Shown: positions 1 through 9,314, counted from the stretch's first letter. The stretch: DNA of 64,000 nucleotides from Thermohalobaculum sp038534135 (GCA_038534135.1 JBCAXJ010000010.1:1-64000); one strand, 5' to 3'. The notes: a model not told the origin generated them from the letters alone. A program made the numbers and translations.

Positions 1-1230
1 TCCTGCCCGGTGATCAGCTCCGTCACCGGGCAGGATCTGGTCGAACATATGATCCGAGTCGCGGCGGGTGAGCCCCTGAGCCTGACCCAGAATGACGTGA
101 AACTGACCGGCTGGGCGCTGGAGTCGCGCCTTTATGCCGAGGATCCGTACCGCAATTTCCTGCCCTCGATCGGGCGTCTGACGCGCTATCGGCCTCCGAC
201 TGAGACACCGGACTATCAGCCGGGCGTGCAGCCCTCGGAAACCGTCGTGCGCAACGATACCGGCGTCTACGAGGGCGGCGAGATCAGCATGTATTACGAC
301 CCGATGATCGCCAAGCTGTGCTCCTGGGGGCCGGATCGGGACAGCGCGATCGAAACCATGCGCACGGCGCTGGACGAGTTCGAAGTCGAGGGCATCGGTC
401 ACAACCTGCCCTTCCTGTCGGCGGTCTACGATCACCCGCGCTTTATCTCGGGCAACATCTCGACGGCGTTCATTGCCGAGGAATACCCGGACGGTTTTGA
501 GGGCGCATCGATCGACGAGGCGGCTGTCAAACGCCTCGCCGCCGGGGCTGCGGCGATGCAGTTGGTCACCGCCCGTCGGAATGGGCGGATCAGCGGCAAG
601 ATCTCACGCCGCGAACAGGCTGCAGGAACAGACTGGGTCGTCTCGATCGATGGCAAGACGTTCGACGTCGCGACCCAGCGGACGATCACGGGTCATGTCA
701 CGACCGAGGAAGGCACCGAACTGAGCCTGACATCCAAGGGGCTCGATCCGCTTAAGCCGCAGATCCTGATCCATGGACAGGGTGCAGTCGAGGTCACCTT
801 CGATGACGGGCAGACCATGGTGGTCGAAGGCAACTGGACGCCGGGCGATACGCTGACCACCGCGATGATCGATGGCGTTCGGACCTCGGTGAAGGTGGAC
901 CCGATCACCAGCGGCTTCCGTGTGCGCTATCGCGGCGCCGATCTGGAGGTGAAAGTCCGGTCACCGCGCGCCGCCGAACTGGCAGCACTGATGCCCGAGA
1001 AGCTTCCGCCCGATACCTCGAAGATGCTGCTCTGCCCGATGCCGGGGCTGGTGGTCTCGATCGTCGTCGAAGAAGGTCAGGAGGTCCAGGACGGTCAGGC
1101 GCTGGCCACGGTCGAAGCCATGAAGATGGAAAACGTGCTGCGGTCCGAAAAGAAGGTCGTGGTCAAGAAGATCAACGCCAAGGCGGGTGACTCGTTGGCC
1201 GTCGACGATGTGATCATGGAATTCGAGTGA
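1..1230 (+). CDS. pccA: Propionyl-CoA carboxylase alpha subunit, 5'-truncated by window edge
   Basis: This is the C-terminal part of the biotin-dependent subunit that carboxylates propionyl-CoA to methylmalonyl-CoA together with PccB. The end of the biotin carboxylase domain is visible (RLYAEDP, YYDPMIAKL), followed by the BT linker region and a biotinyl domain with the EAMKMEN motif; the biotin-accepting Lys codon is at 1123-1125. The frame is open to base 1, so the gene starts outside the window. The first 14 residues diverge from the conserved EHPVTE-x-ITG segment of the family and coincide with a 12-bp inverted repeat (bases 2-34), so the left edge may be damaged or artefactual. Methylmalonyl-CoA mutase, the next step, lies downstream on the same strand. 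Confidence 0.93.
   Translation, partial: SCPVISSVTGQDLVEHMIRVAAGEPLSLTQNDVKLTGWALESRLYAEDPYRNFLPSIGRLTRYRPPTETPDYQPGVQPSETVVRNDTGVYEGGEISMYYDPMIAKLCSWGPDRDSAIETMRTALDEFEVEGIGHNLPFLSAVYDHPRFISGNISTAFIAEEYPDGFEGASIDEAAVKRLAAGAAAMQLVTARRNGRISGKISRREQAAGTDWVVSIDGKTFDVATQRTITGHVTTEEGTELSLTSKGLDPLKPQILIHGQGAVEVTFDDGQTMVVEGNWTPGDTLTTAMIDGVRTSVKVDPITSGFRVRYRGADLEVKVRSPRAAELAALMPEKLPPDTSKMLLCPMPGLVVSIVVEEGQEVQDGQALATVEAMKMENVLRSEKKVVVKKINAKAGDSLAVDDVIMEFE
2..34. repeat. 12-bp perfect inverted repeat at the left edge
   Basis: The arm cctgcccggtga (2-13) is the exact reverse complement of tcaccgggcagg (23-34), with a 9-base loop. It lies inside pccA, exactly where the protein loses its conserved EHPVTE segment. 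This could be a fold-back or chimeric read at a contig end, or real sequence divergence. Confidence 0.6.
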
Positions 1231-1234
1231 CCGG

Positions 1235-1762
1235 ATGGACGAGCGGGTTCTCTCCGCTCTGATCGGTGCAATCGTCGTCGCGTCGGGCTGGCTGATCGGA
1301 TATCTGCGCGAAAGCTCCGGCGCACGGCGCCTGCGCCGCCAGCATTCGCTCGATCTGCAACGCGCCCTTCATGCCGAGGTGGCCGCCCATGTGCACCAAC
1401 TGGAACTTGTCAATCTGGCGGACCACAAGGCGGACATGGTCGCACGGATGCGGGCCGACCCCGATTTTCTTGTGATGGTCCCGTCGGCCACGCACACGAC
1501 GATCTTCGAGGCCTTGCTGTCGGACATCTCGATCCTGCCGGGTGATGTGGTAGAGCCCGTCACGCTCTATTATTCTCAAGTGATCAGTGTCGCTGCGCTG
1601 GCGGATGACATCCGGTCAGAGCGTTACGCGTTGATTTCACCCGATCGGCGCGCCGCGATCTATGGTGATTTCATCGATATGAAGATGGAATCCAAACGCA
1701 TGGGCCGCATCGCACGGGACGTGCTTGCAGCATCAATCGCACAGGGTGAACGGGCTCAATAG
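1235..1762 (+). CDS. Hypothetical membrane-anchored protein
   Basis: A 175-residue protein I do not recognise. One hydrophobic segment at about residues 5-25 predicts a single N-terminal membrane anchor. The rest is charged and mostly helical, with no enzyme motif. It begins 5 bases after the pccA stop, so it is probably cotranscribed and translationally coupled with pccA. Its function cannot be read from the sequence. Confidence 0.6.
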   Translation: MDERVLSALIGAIVVASGWLIGYLRESSGARRLRRQHSLDLQRALHAEVAAHVHQLELVNLADHKADMVARMRADPDFLVMVPSATHTTIFEALLSDISILPGDVVEPVTLYYSQVISVAALADDIRSERYALISPDRRAAIYGDFIDMKMESKRMGRIARDVLAASIAQGERAQ

Positions 1763-1931
1763 CCCGGATCTGGCCCCGTGCGGCCTTGGATCGGCGGTTC
1801 TGAGGTCTTCTGGTCAACCATAGGCCCCTCCTTGGCGGGTGCGGAATGCCTCCACACTTACGTCCGTCTGATCAATATATAGTCAATCTCGGACAAAGCT
1901 GCAACGAACACCCGGAAGCAGCCCGCCAGAT

Positions 1932-2333
1932 TTAGCCCTGCTCGCTCAGGAAGCTGAGGTAAGCACTGGGAGTCAGTGCATTTAATCGGTCCGCATGGTC
2001 AAGCAAATCGCTGTCGGAACTGACCAGGGTCGCCCCGCTGGCGATCGAAAGTGCGGCGAACTTCCGGTCCTCCGGATCTTCAACGTAAGACACCGCCGCC
2101 AGATCCGTGCCGCCGGTCCACGCGTCCTCTGGTGCGAAGATGTCTTCGACGGCTTCCCACGACAGCCTTGGGATCTTGGTCAGGATCCGGCGCGTCTCGT
2201 CCCGCGTGGGTGCATCCCAGACCAGAGTGATCCATCCCGCGCGAGCAGCGTTGATCAGCTTGGCCGACGCGCTGTGCGGATTGAAACCCGCGCCAACGTA
2301 AACGTTGGTGTCGAAGATCGCCCGGAACGGCAT
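1932..2333 (-). CDS. PIN-domain protein, putative toxin/RNase
   Basis: A 133-residue single-domain protein. It opens with the PIN motif FDTNV (acidic residue D8) and has the later acidic cluster SSDSDLL near residue 105, the arrangement of Mg2+-dependent PIN ribonucleases of the VapC-like 'PIN family toxin component' group. No small antitoxin gene is adjacent. Its partner is instead a DUF4174 gene whose stop lies 3 bases upstream of this start, so the two are probably one transcript. Toxin activity is therefore inference; orphan PIN proteins can have housekeeping RNA roles. Confidence 0.75.
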   Translation of the reverse strand: MPFRAIFDTNVYVGAGFNPHSASAKLINAARAGWITLVWDAPTRDETRRILTKIPRLSWEAVEDIFAPEDAWTGGTDLAAVSYVEDPEDRKFAALSIASGATLVSSDSDLLDHADRLNALTPSAYLSFLSEQG

Positions 2334-2336
2334 CGC

Positions 2337-2717
2337 TCAATCGACGCCGCGCATCTCTTGCCGGCGCATCGGCATTGCATCGATCAGATCGTTGAGCTCG
2401 GAGGGGTCGACCAAACCATCGCGGCGGAACTTCTCGCCCGTGTCCTTCCCGATCAGAATGACGGAGAAATCAGCCGGTCCATAGCGCGCGCGCAGGTCGG
2501 AGCCCGGATCGGTATCAACGATCACCACGTTTTGACGATCCGCCAGCGCCGCACTGGCGCGCTCGAACAGAGCGAGTTGCTGCGCGAGCCTCGGGTCGTC
2601 CGGCAGCGCAAACACCAGGATTGGGCGCGCCTCCCACGCATACTTGGTGAGATCCTCGGCCGAGACAGAGGATGCGGCCAGAAAGATCGCTGCGGCAATG
2701 TTCCGAATGGCGTTCAT
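2337..2717 (-). CDS. DUF4174 domain protein, exported, thioredoxin-like
   Basis: A 126-residue protein with a hydrophobic N-terminal signal sequence (about residues 1-20, cleavage predicted after SSVSA) and a DUF4174 domain, ending in the typical segment VILIGKD...LIDAMPMRRQEMR. The family has a thioredoxin-like fold but no CxxC pair is present here. The open frame extends further upstream into antisense of the mutase gene; the ATG at 2717 is chosen because it gives the signal peptide directly. The PIN gene follows 3 bases downstream. Function of the family is unknown to me. Confidence 0.8.
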   Translation of the reverse strand: MNAIRNIAAAIFLAASSVSAEDLTKYAWEARPILVFALPDDPRLAQQLALFERASAALADRQNVVIVDTDPGSDLRARYGPADFSVILIGKDTGEKFRRDGLVDPSELNDLIDAMPMRRQEMRGVD

Positions 2718-2765
2718 TGGGTGTAACGTGGCCCTTACTGCATCCGAATGGACGGAGATAGGGCG

Positions 2766-4910
2766 ATGACCGACAAGATCGAGACCTGGAAAGCGCTGGC
2801 GGAAAAGGAATTGCGCGGGCGTTCGATCAGCGATCTGACCTGGGAAACGCCCGAGGGCATCGCAGTCAAACCGGTCTACACGGAAGACGATCTGCAAGAT
2901 GTCGATCATCTGGGCACGGTTCCCGGCGCCGCTCCATTCCTGCGCGGCCCGAAAGCAACGATGTATGCGGGGCGCCCCTGGACGATCCGCCAATACGCCG
3001 GCTTCTCGACCGCCGAGGAGTCGAACGCCTTCTACCGTAAGGCGCTGGCGGCTGGCCAACAGGGTTGCTCGGTCGCCTTCGATCTGGCGACGCACCGGGG
3101 ATACGACTCCGACCATCCGCGTGTCGTCGGCGATGTCGGCAAGGCAGGCGTTGCGATCGACTCGGTCGAGGATATGAAGATCCTGTTCGACGGGATTCCG
3201 CTGGATCAGGTGTCGGTCTCGATGACCATGAACGGCGCGGTGATCCCGGTGCTGGCCTCGTTCATCGTCGCAGGCGAGGAACAGGGCGTCAGCCGCGACA
3301 AGCTTTCAGGGACCATTCAGAACGACATTCTGAAGGAGTTCATGGTCCGCAACACCTACATCTACCCGCCAGAGCCGTCGATGCGGATCGTGTCGGACAT
3401 CATTGGCTACACCGCCGCCGAGATGCCCAAGTTCAACTCGATCTCGATCAGCGGGTACCACATGCAGGAGGCAGGCGCGAACCTGGTGCAGGAACTCGCG
3501 TTCACGCTGGCCGACGGCAAGGAATACGTGAAGGCGGCGATCGACGCGGGCATGGACGTGGATGCCTTCGCACCGCGCCTGAGTTTCTTCTTCTGCATCG
3601 GAATGAACTTCTTCATGGAGGCCGCGAAGCTGCGCGCGGCGCGGTTGTTGTGGCACCGGATCATGGAAGGCTTCGACGCCAAGAAGCCGCAAAGCCTGAT
3701 GCTGCGGACGCACTGCCAGACTTCGGGCGTGTCGTTGCAGGAACAGGATCCCTATAACAACGTGGTTCGCACAGCCTTCGAGGCGATGTCCGCGGTGCTG
3801 GGCGGGACGCAGTCACTGCACACGAACTCGTTCGACGAAGCGATCGCCCTGCCCACGGAATTCTCGGCCCGGATCGCCCGGAACACCCAGTTGATCCTGC
3901 AGAACGAGACCGGCGTCACCAACGTCGTCGATCCGCTGGCGGGATCCTATTACGTCGAGAACCTGACCGCGCAGCTTGCGGAGGAAGCCTGGAAGATCAT
4001 CGAGGAGGTCGACGCGCTCGGCGGCATGACCAAGGCCGTGCAGTCCGGAATGCCGAAGCTGCGGATCGAGGAATCAGCCGCGCGCAGGCAGGCCGCGATC
4101 GACCGGGGTGACGAGGTGATCGTCGGGGTCAACAAGTTCAAACTGACCGAGGAAGCCGAGATCGACATTCTGGATGTCGACAACGTGGCCGTGAAGGAAG
4201 CTCAGGTCGCACGCCTGACGCAGATCCGGTCGACGCGGGATCAGGCGGCCTGTGACGCAGCGCTGAAGGCGCTGGAAGACGGCGCCAGGGCCGATGGCAA
4301 CCTGCTCGCACTGGCGGTCGACGCCGCGCGGGCGCGTGCGACGGTCGGTGAGATTTCCGACGCGATGGAGGGTGTGTTCGGCCGCCACCGGGCCGAAGTG
4401 AAGACGCTGTCCGGTGTCTATGGCGCGGCCTATGCAGGCGACGAGGGTTTCGCGAAGATCCAGAGATCGGTCGAAACCTTTGCCGAAGGCGAAGGACGCC
4501 GACCACGGATGCTGGTCGTCAAGATGGGTCAGGACGGACATGACCGCGGCGCCAAGGTGATTGCGACAGCCTTCGCGGATATCGGCTTCGATGTCGATGT
4601 CGGCCCGCTGTTCCAGACGCCTGAAGAAGCAGCACAAGACGCGATCGACAACGACGTGCACGTCGTCGGGATATCCTCGCAGGCAGCGGGCCACAAAACG
4701 CTGGCCCCGCAACTGGTGAAAGCCCTGGCGGCGCAGGGCGCTGACGACATCATCGTGATCTGCGGGGGGGTCATCCCAAGCCAGGACTACGAGTTCCTCT
4801 ATGCCAATGGCGTCAAAGCGATCTTCGGTCCGGGCACCAACATTCCTGATGCCGCCGAGAACATTCTGAACCTGATCCAGTCCGTCCGTCAGCCGGAGGC
4901 TGCCGAGTAG
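2766..4910 (+). CDS. scpA: Methylmalonyl-CoA mutase
   Basis: A 714-residue adenosylcobalamin enzyme that interconverts methylmalonyl-CoA and succinyl-CoA, completing propionyl-CoA assimilation. The N-terminal two-thirds is the substrate-binding barrel (YAGRPWTIRQYAGFST, TMNGAVIPVLA); the C-terminal cobalamin-binding domain carries DGHDRG (the DxHxxG signature whose His ligates cobalt). It is a full-length single-chain type. An ATG exists at 2748, but GGAG at 2753-2756 lies correctly before the ATG at 2766, which also gives the family-like MTDKIETWK start. The next gene begins 4 bases after the stop. Confidence 0.96.
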   Translation: MTDKIETWKALAEKELRGRSISDLTWETPEGIAVKPVYTEDDLQDVDHLGTVPGAAPFLRGPKATMYAGRPWTIRQYAGFSTAEESNAFYRKALAAGQQGCSVAFDLATHRGYDSDHPRVVGDVGKAGVAIDSVEDMKILFDGIPLDQVSVSMTMNGAVIPVLASFIVAGEEQGVSRDKLSGTIQNDILKEFMVRNTYIYPPEPSMRIVSDIIGYTAAEMPKFNSISISGYHMQEAGANLVQELAFTLADGKEYVKAAIDAGMDVDAFAPRLSFFFCIGMNFFMEAAKLRAARLLWHRIMEGFDAKKPQSLMLRTHCQTSGVSLQEQDPYNNVVRTAFEAMSAVLGGTQSLHTNSFDEAIALPTEFSARIARNTQLILQNETGVTNVVDPLAGSYYVENLTAQLAEEAWKIIEEVDALGGMTKAVQSGMPKLRIEESAARRQAAIDRGDEVIVGVNKFKLTEEAEIDILDVDNVAVKEAQVARLTQIRSTRDQAACDAALKALEDGARADGNLLALAVDAARARATVGEISDAMEGVFGRHRAEVKTLSGVYGAAYAGDEGFAKIQRSVETFAEGEGRRPRMLVVKMGQDGHDRGAKVIATAFADIGFDVDVGPLFQTPEEAAQDAIDNDVHVVGISSQAAGHKTLAPQLVKALAAQGADDIIVICGGVIPSQDYEFLYANGVKAIFGPGTNIPDAAENILNLIQSVRQPEAAE

Positions 4911-4914
4911 GCGC

Positions 4915-5835
4915 ATGGCCAAGACGCTGGTCTATACGGTCACGAACGGGACCGCTGGCACAGGCTACCTGCGCCGCTTTCTCGAGGGAAACCTGTCAGG
5001 GGCCGAGATCCACGGCGACCGCGCGGGCTGGCTGGACCTCGGCGTCAACTGCCCGGATGCCTCGCACCTGACCCGGTTCAACACGATTGGCAATCTGCCA
5101 GAGATACGCGCGTTCTGGCGCCGCAAGATCAAAGCGGACCTGGCGTCGACAAAGGACATCTTCGTCGATCTGACACATCTGCATGCAAAGGCCGGGCTGG
5201 TCGAGAACCTCGATCTCGTGCCTCATGATACGAAGGTCGTCCTGATCCACTTGCGCCACAACATCCGCGAGACTGTCTGGACCATCCACAACCGCTGCGA
5301 CTTCCGGAATTCGGGCTTCACCTGGGTGTTCGCGCTCGATCCGAACTACGGCAACGTCATGGTGCCCAGCGGCCAGTTCGCCCAGCAGGGCATGGCGGGG
5401 CTGGCGCTGTGGTACGTGGTCGAGATGCGCGTGCGCGCGGCATTCTACAAGCGTCTTGTCGCGGACATGCCGAACGTTGCGTTCGCGGAAGTCTGGCTGG
5501 CCGAGCTTGTGAACCAGCTTCCCGCCGCTGAGAAAGTGCTCGAAGCCATTGGCGGTGAAAAACCAACTGCCGTGAAGCCCGCCGAGAAGAAAGAGGCTCA
5601 GCCGATCAGACCCGGCGGGCAAGAGATCCAGAAGGGCTCGGCCGCCGAGAAGACAGCCGGTCCGGACGCCAAACCCGCAGGCGACATGTTCGGCGACGAC
5701 GTGCGCGAGAACATCTCGAAGATGGTCGACCGCTTCAAATGGGACGCCGAGGTCCTGGCCGAGGGGTTCTTCGCGTCCGGCCGACGCCTCGGCGATCCTG
5801 CACTCGGACGCAGCGCCAGCCACGCGGTGCACTAG
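4915..5835 (+). CDS. P-loop, sulfotransferase-like protein of unknown function
   Basis: A 306-residue protein beginning with a strand and a glycine-rich loop, TNGTAGTGYLRRFL (residues 10-23), resembling the PAPS-binding loop of sulfotransferase-fold proteins. The first ~215 residues look globular. Residues ~220-265 form a Lys/Glu/Pro/Ala-rich low-complexity linker, followed by a short amphipathic tail. It starts 4 bases after the mutase stop and is followed 8 bases later by a methyltransferase, so the three genes look like one transcript. Sulfotransferase activity is inference from the loop only; I did not see a convincing second PAPS motif. Confidence 0.55.
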   Translation: MAKTLVYTVTNGTAGTGYLRRFLEGNLSGAEIHGDRAGWLDLGVNCPDASHLTRFNTIGNLPEIRAFWRRKIKADLASTKDIFVDLTHLHAKAGLVENLDLVPHDTKVVLIHLRHNIRETVWTIHNRCDFRNSGFTWVFALDPNYGNVMVPSGQFAQQGMAGLALWYVVEMRVRAAFYKRLVADMPNVAFAEVWLAELVNQLPAAEKVLEAIGGEKPTAVKPAEKKEAQPIRPGGQEIQKGSAAEKTAGPDAKPAGDMFGDDVRENISKMVDRFKWDAEVLAEGFFASGRRLGDPALGRSASHAVH

Positions 5836-5843
5836 GAGACCTC

Positions 5844-6806
5844 ATGCATCCCTGGGCCCTTGGACGCGATGGCACGCATCAGATCGTTTCGGAAACAGAC
5901 CGGCGCGGAAAGCCGCTGAAGACGGTGATCTGCATGGAAACGGGTCTGGTTCGCAACGACCCCGTCCCCGGCGATGCGGAACTCGCGAAGTTCTATTCCG
6001 AGGATTACCGCAAAGACTACAAATCCGCCGAGAAACCGCGCCGCCGACAGATCCTGCGGAACTTTCGACGCGTCGCCGCACATTTGGCCACATTCAGTGA
6101 CGTGCTGGATGAAGCCACCGCAGTGCTGGATGTCGGTGCGGGATCGGGAGAGTTCGCCTTTCTGATGACCCGGCGCGGCAAGTCCGTGATCGGGGTCGAA
6201 CCGAACCAGGGCTACGCGACGTATTGCCGGGATGATCTGGGACTGGATGTGCGCACAGCACACCTGTCGAGCGATCTGTTCGAGGACCAAAGCTTCGATC
6301 TGATCCGGCTGAACCACGTGTTGGAACACCTGAACGATCCGGTGAAATATCTCGAGATGATGGCACGCTGGCTGCGGCCGGGCGGACGGCTCTATGTCGA
6401 GGTTCCAAACATCGAGACCTATTGCCGGGAGAAATCGCGCGGGAACATGTTCCACTACGGTCACATCTGGAACTTCAATCCCTGGACCCTGCGCACGGCA
6501 GCGACCCTCGCGGGGCTGGAGGAATGCCCGGAAACAACGGCACGATCCGAAGGGACAACAGGGGTTTTCTTCCGCCATCCCGATCACGCGCCAAACGACC
6601 ACCAACTGCAACACCCTGAGAACGCCGAGCATGTGCGCGCGATGATCCAGCAGCACTACGCCGCCGGATTCCCGAAGGGCAAGGCCGCGAAGCCGTTCGC
6701 CAAGTTGGCCGCGCGGATCGAAGAGACCGTGACTGGCGCTTTGATGGGTGGCCCGCAAAGCATCGGCAGAAAGGTGGCGGACGGGCTTGCCCCCGTGCAA
6801 CAATGA
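5844..6806 (+). CDS. Class I SAM-dependent methyltransferase
   Basis: A 320-residue protein with the Rossmann methyltransferase motifs: motif I VLDVGAGSGEF (about residues 93-103), the acidic end of strand 2 (VIGVEPN), and the region FDLIRLNHVLEHLNDP followed by LRPGGRLYVEVPN, as in Methyltransf_23-type enzymes acting on small molecules or glycans. The start at 5844 is supported by AGGAG at 5833-5837; longer open frame upstream is antisense-like sequence over the previous gene. It is probably cotranscribed with the P-loop protein before it. The substrate is unknown. Confidence 0.85.
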   Translation: MHPWALGRDGTHQIVSETDRRGKPLKTVICMETGLVRNDPVPGDAELAKFYSEDYRKDYKSAEKPRRRQILRNFRRVAAHLATFSDVLDEATAVLDVGAGSGEFAFLMTRRGKSVIGVEPNQGYATYCRDDLGLDVRTAHLSSDLFEDQSFDLIRLNHVLEHLNDPVKYLEMMARWLRPGGRLYVEVPNIETYCREKSRGNMFHYGHIWNFNPWTLRTAATLAGLEECPETTARSEGTTGVFFRHPDHAPNDHQLQHPENAEHVRAMIQQHYAAGFPKGKAAKPFAKLAARIEETVTGALMGGPQSIGRKVADGLAPVQQ

Positions 6807-6904
6807 TCCTACGGGGATTTAAGCGACGATAGGTTGCACAAAAATATGCGCTGACGATCCTGCCGGGGAGACATGGCGGGGCGGCGATAGGGGAGAGACC
6901 TGGG

Positions 6905-9208
6905 ATGAGCGACAATTCAGCAGCCGAACAGGCGATGAAGGCGGCGGCGCTGCAATATCACGAAGAGCCGACCCCCGGGAAACTCGCTATTCGCGTCACC
7001 AAGCCGATGACCACGGCGCGGGACCTGTCGCTGGCCTATTCCCCCGGCGTTGCCGAGGCGTGCATGGAGATCCACGGCGATCCTGCCAAGGCGGTGCGCT
7101 TCACCGGCAAGGGCAACCGGGTCGCGGTGATCTCGAACGGCTCGGCAGTGCTCGGGCTCGGCAATATCGGCGCCGCTGCATCCAAACCGGTGATGGAGGG
7201 CAAGGTCGCGCTTTTCAAGAAATTCGCCGAGATCGACGGCTTCGACATCGAAGTGGACGAATCCGATCCCAAGAAACTGGCCGAGATTGTGATCGCGCTG
7301 GAACCGACTTTCGGCGCCGTGAATCTGGAGGACATCAAGGCCCCGGAATGCTTCGAGGTCGAGCGGATCTGCAAGGAACGCATGGGCATCCCGGTCTTCC
7401 ACGACGATCAGCACGGCACGGCGATCGTCGTGGCGGCGGGTGCGATCAACGCAATGAAGATCGCCGGCAAGAGCTTCGAGAACATCAAGCTGGTGTCCAC
7501 CGGCGGAGGCGCCGCCGGGATCGCCTGTCTGACGCTTCTGATGGATCTGGGTGTCAAGCGCGAGAACATCTGGATGCTGGACCGCGAGGGGCTCTGCCAC
7601 GCCGGGCGGAACGATCTGGACGAGACCAAGCGCCGCTTCGCGCAGCCGGACCAGGGCCGCACGCCGCAACTGGCCGACGTTGTCCATGACGCAGACATGT
7701 TCCTCGGCGTGTCGGCGCCCAATGTGCTGACGGGCGAGATGGTCAAGCAGATGGCCACCGACCCGATCATCATGGCGCTGGCAAATCCGGTGCCCGAGAT
7801 CTGGCCGCACGAGGCGCAGGAGGCGCGCGCGGACGCCATCGTCTGCACCGGGCGCTCGGACTATCCGAACCAGATCAACAACGTGCTCTGCTTCCCGTTC
7901 ATCTTCCGGGGCGCGCTGGATGTCGGCGCAACCCAGATCAACGAGCCGATGAAAGTCGCCTGTGCGCACGCATTGGCAGAACTGGCCCAGCAGACGTCCT
8001 CGGCCGAGGCGGCGGCGGCCTATGCGGGCGAGCGCATGGTCTTTGGCCGCGACTATCTGATCCCGAAGCCTTTCGATCCGCGTCTGCTGGCGATTGTCGC
8101 GTCGGCAGTCGCGCAGGCTGCCATCGACTCGGGCGTTGCGACGCGCCCGCGCGACATCGACGCCTACCGCCAGTCACTGGAAAGCCAGGTCTTCAAGACC
8201 TCGATGCTGATGCGCCCGGTCTTCGACGCCGCGCGCTCGGCCTCGCGCAAGATCGTCTACGCCGAGGGCGAGGACGAACGCATCCTGCGCGCGGCGCAAT
8301 CCATGCTGGAAGCTGGCATCGATCATCCGATCCTGGTTGGCCGACCCGAGGTCATCGCGGCCAGGATCGAGCGCGAAGGCTTGCCGATCCGGCCCGGAGT
8401 CGATTTCCAGATCGTGAACCCGAACGACGATCCGCGCTATCGCGAGTATTGGGAAACATATCTCGGCTTAATGCAGCGCAAAGGCGTCACCCCGGCGACC
8501 GCGCAGACGATCATGCGCACGAACACGACCGCGATTGCCGGGATCATGGTTCAGCGGGGCGAGGCTGACAGCATGATCTGCGGCGTTGCCGGGCAATATC
8601 GCTGGCACCTGGAATACGTGACCGACATCCTGGGCGGGATGGACGACGGCCACAGCGGCAAGCTGCATCCCGTCGGCGCGCTGTCGCTTGTGCTGCTGGA
8701 AGAAGGCGTGATCTTCATCGGCGACAGTCAGGTCCACATCGACCCGACACCGGAACAGGTGTCCGAGACCGTGATCGGCGCTGCCCGCCATATCCGGCGC
8801 TTTGGGATGGAGCCAAAAATCGCGCTGCTCAGCCACTCGGTCTTCGGATCGCTGGACACCGATTCCGGGCGGAAGATGCGCCGGGCGCTCGAGATCCTCG
8901 ACGATATGGATCTGGACTTCGAATACGAAGGCGAAATGCACGCCGATCATGCTCTGAACCCGGACCTGCGCGAGCGGGTGTTCCCAAGTTCTCGGCTGAG
9001 CGGCTCTGCCAACTGCCTGATCTTCGCGAATGTCGATGCGGCGTCGGGATCGCGCAACATCCTGAAGCAACTCACGCGCGGGCTCGAGATCGGGCCTATC
9101 CTGATGGGCATGGGCAACAAGGCCTTCATCGTCAGCCCGTCCGTCACGCCGCGCGGGATCCTGAACGTCACCGCGATGGCAGGGACGCCGGTCGACAATT
9201 ACGGTTGA
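6905..9208 (+). CDS. maeB: NADP-dependent malic enzyme with phosphotransacetylase-like C-terminal domain
   Basis: A 767-residue enzyme that oxidatively decarboxylates malate to pyruvate with reduction of NADP. Residues 1 to ~430 form the malic enzyme part (SLAYSPGVAEACMEI, VFHDDQHGTAIV, the Rossmann loop STGGGAAGIAC). Residues ~440-767 are a phosphotransacetylase-related domain (YAEGEDERILRAAQ, ...), usual for the MaeB class, where it is thought to be regulatory rather than catalytic. Purine-rich GGGGAGAG precedes the ATG. In this neighbourhood it can drain succinate-derived C4 acids from propionate back to pyruvate. Confidence 0.96.
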   Translation: MSDNSAAEQAMKAAALQYHEEPTPGKLAIRVTKPMTTARDLSLAYSPGVAEACMEIHGDPAKAVRFTGKGNRVAVISNGSAVLGLGNIGAAASKPVMEGKVALFKKFAEIDGFDIEVDESDPKKLAEIVIALEPTFGAVNLEDIKAPECFEVERICKERMGIPVFHDDQHGTAIVVAAGAINAMKIAGKSFENIKLVSTGGGAAGIACLTLLMDLGVKRENIWMLDREGLCHAGRNDLDETKRRFAQPDQGRTPQLADVVHDADMFLGVSAPNVLTGEMVKQMATDPIIMALANPVPEIWPHEAQEARADAIVCTGRSDYPNQINNVLCFPFIFRGALDVGATQINEPMKVACAHALAELAQQTSSAEAAAAYAGERMVFGRDYLIPKPFDPRLLAIVASAVAQAAIDSGVATRPRDIDAYRQSLESQVFKTSMLMRPVFDAARSASRKIVYAEGEDERILRAAQSMLEAGIDHPILVGRPEVIAARIEREGLPIRPGVDFQIVNPNDDPRYREYWETYLGLMQRKGVTPATAQTIMRTNTTAIAGIMVQRGEADSMICGVAGQYRWHLEYVTDILGGMDDGHSGKLHPVGALSLVLLEEGVIFIGDSQVHIDPTPEQVSETVIGAARHIRRFGMEPKIALLSHSVFGSLDTDSGRKMRRALEILDDMDLDFEYEGEMHADHALNPDLRERVFPSSRLSGSANCLIFANVDAASGSRNILKQLTRGLEIGPILMGMGNKAFIVSPSVTPRGILNVTAMAGTPVDNYG

Positions 9209-9282
9209 CCCAGATCACGGCGCTCGCTGCGGCACTGGGTTCAAAACACAACGGCGACCGAGTTTCAGACCGCGAGCGCCGT
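9207..9282. repeat. Nested inverted repeats between maeB and prpE
   Basis: acggcgctcgc at 9217-9227 is the exact reverse complement of gcgagcgccgt at 9272-9282, spanning nearly the whole intergenic gap. A smaller acccag/ctgggt pair (9207-9212 and 9235-9240) partly overlaps it. There is no T-run after either arm, so this is not a classical terminator. It could be an RNA fold or a regulator site in front of prpE. Confidence 0.45.
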
Positions 9283-9314
9283 CAAGATGAGTAGAAGAGA
9301 ACAGGGACGAAACC

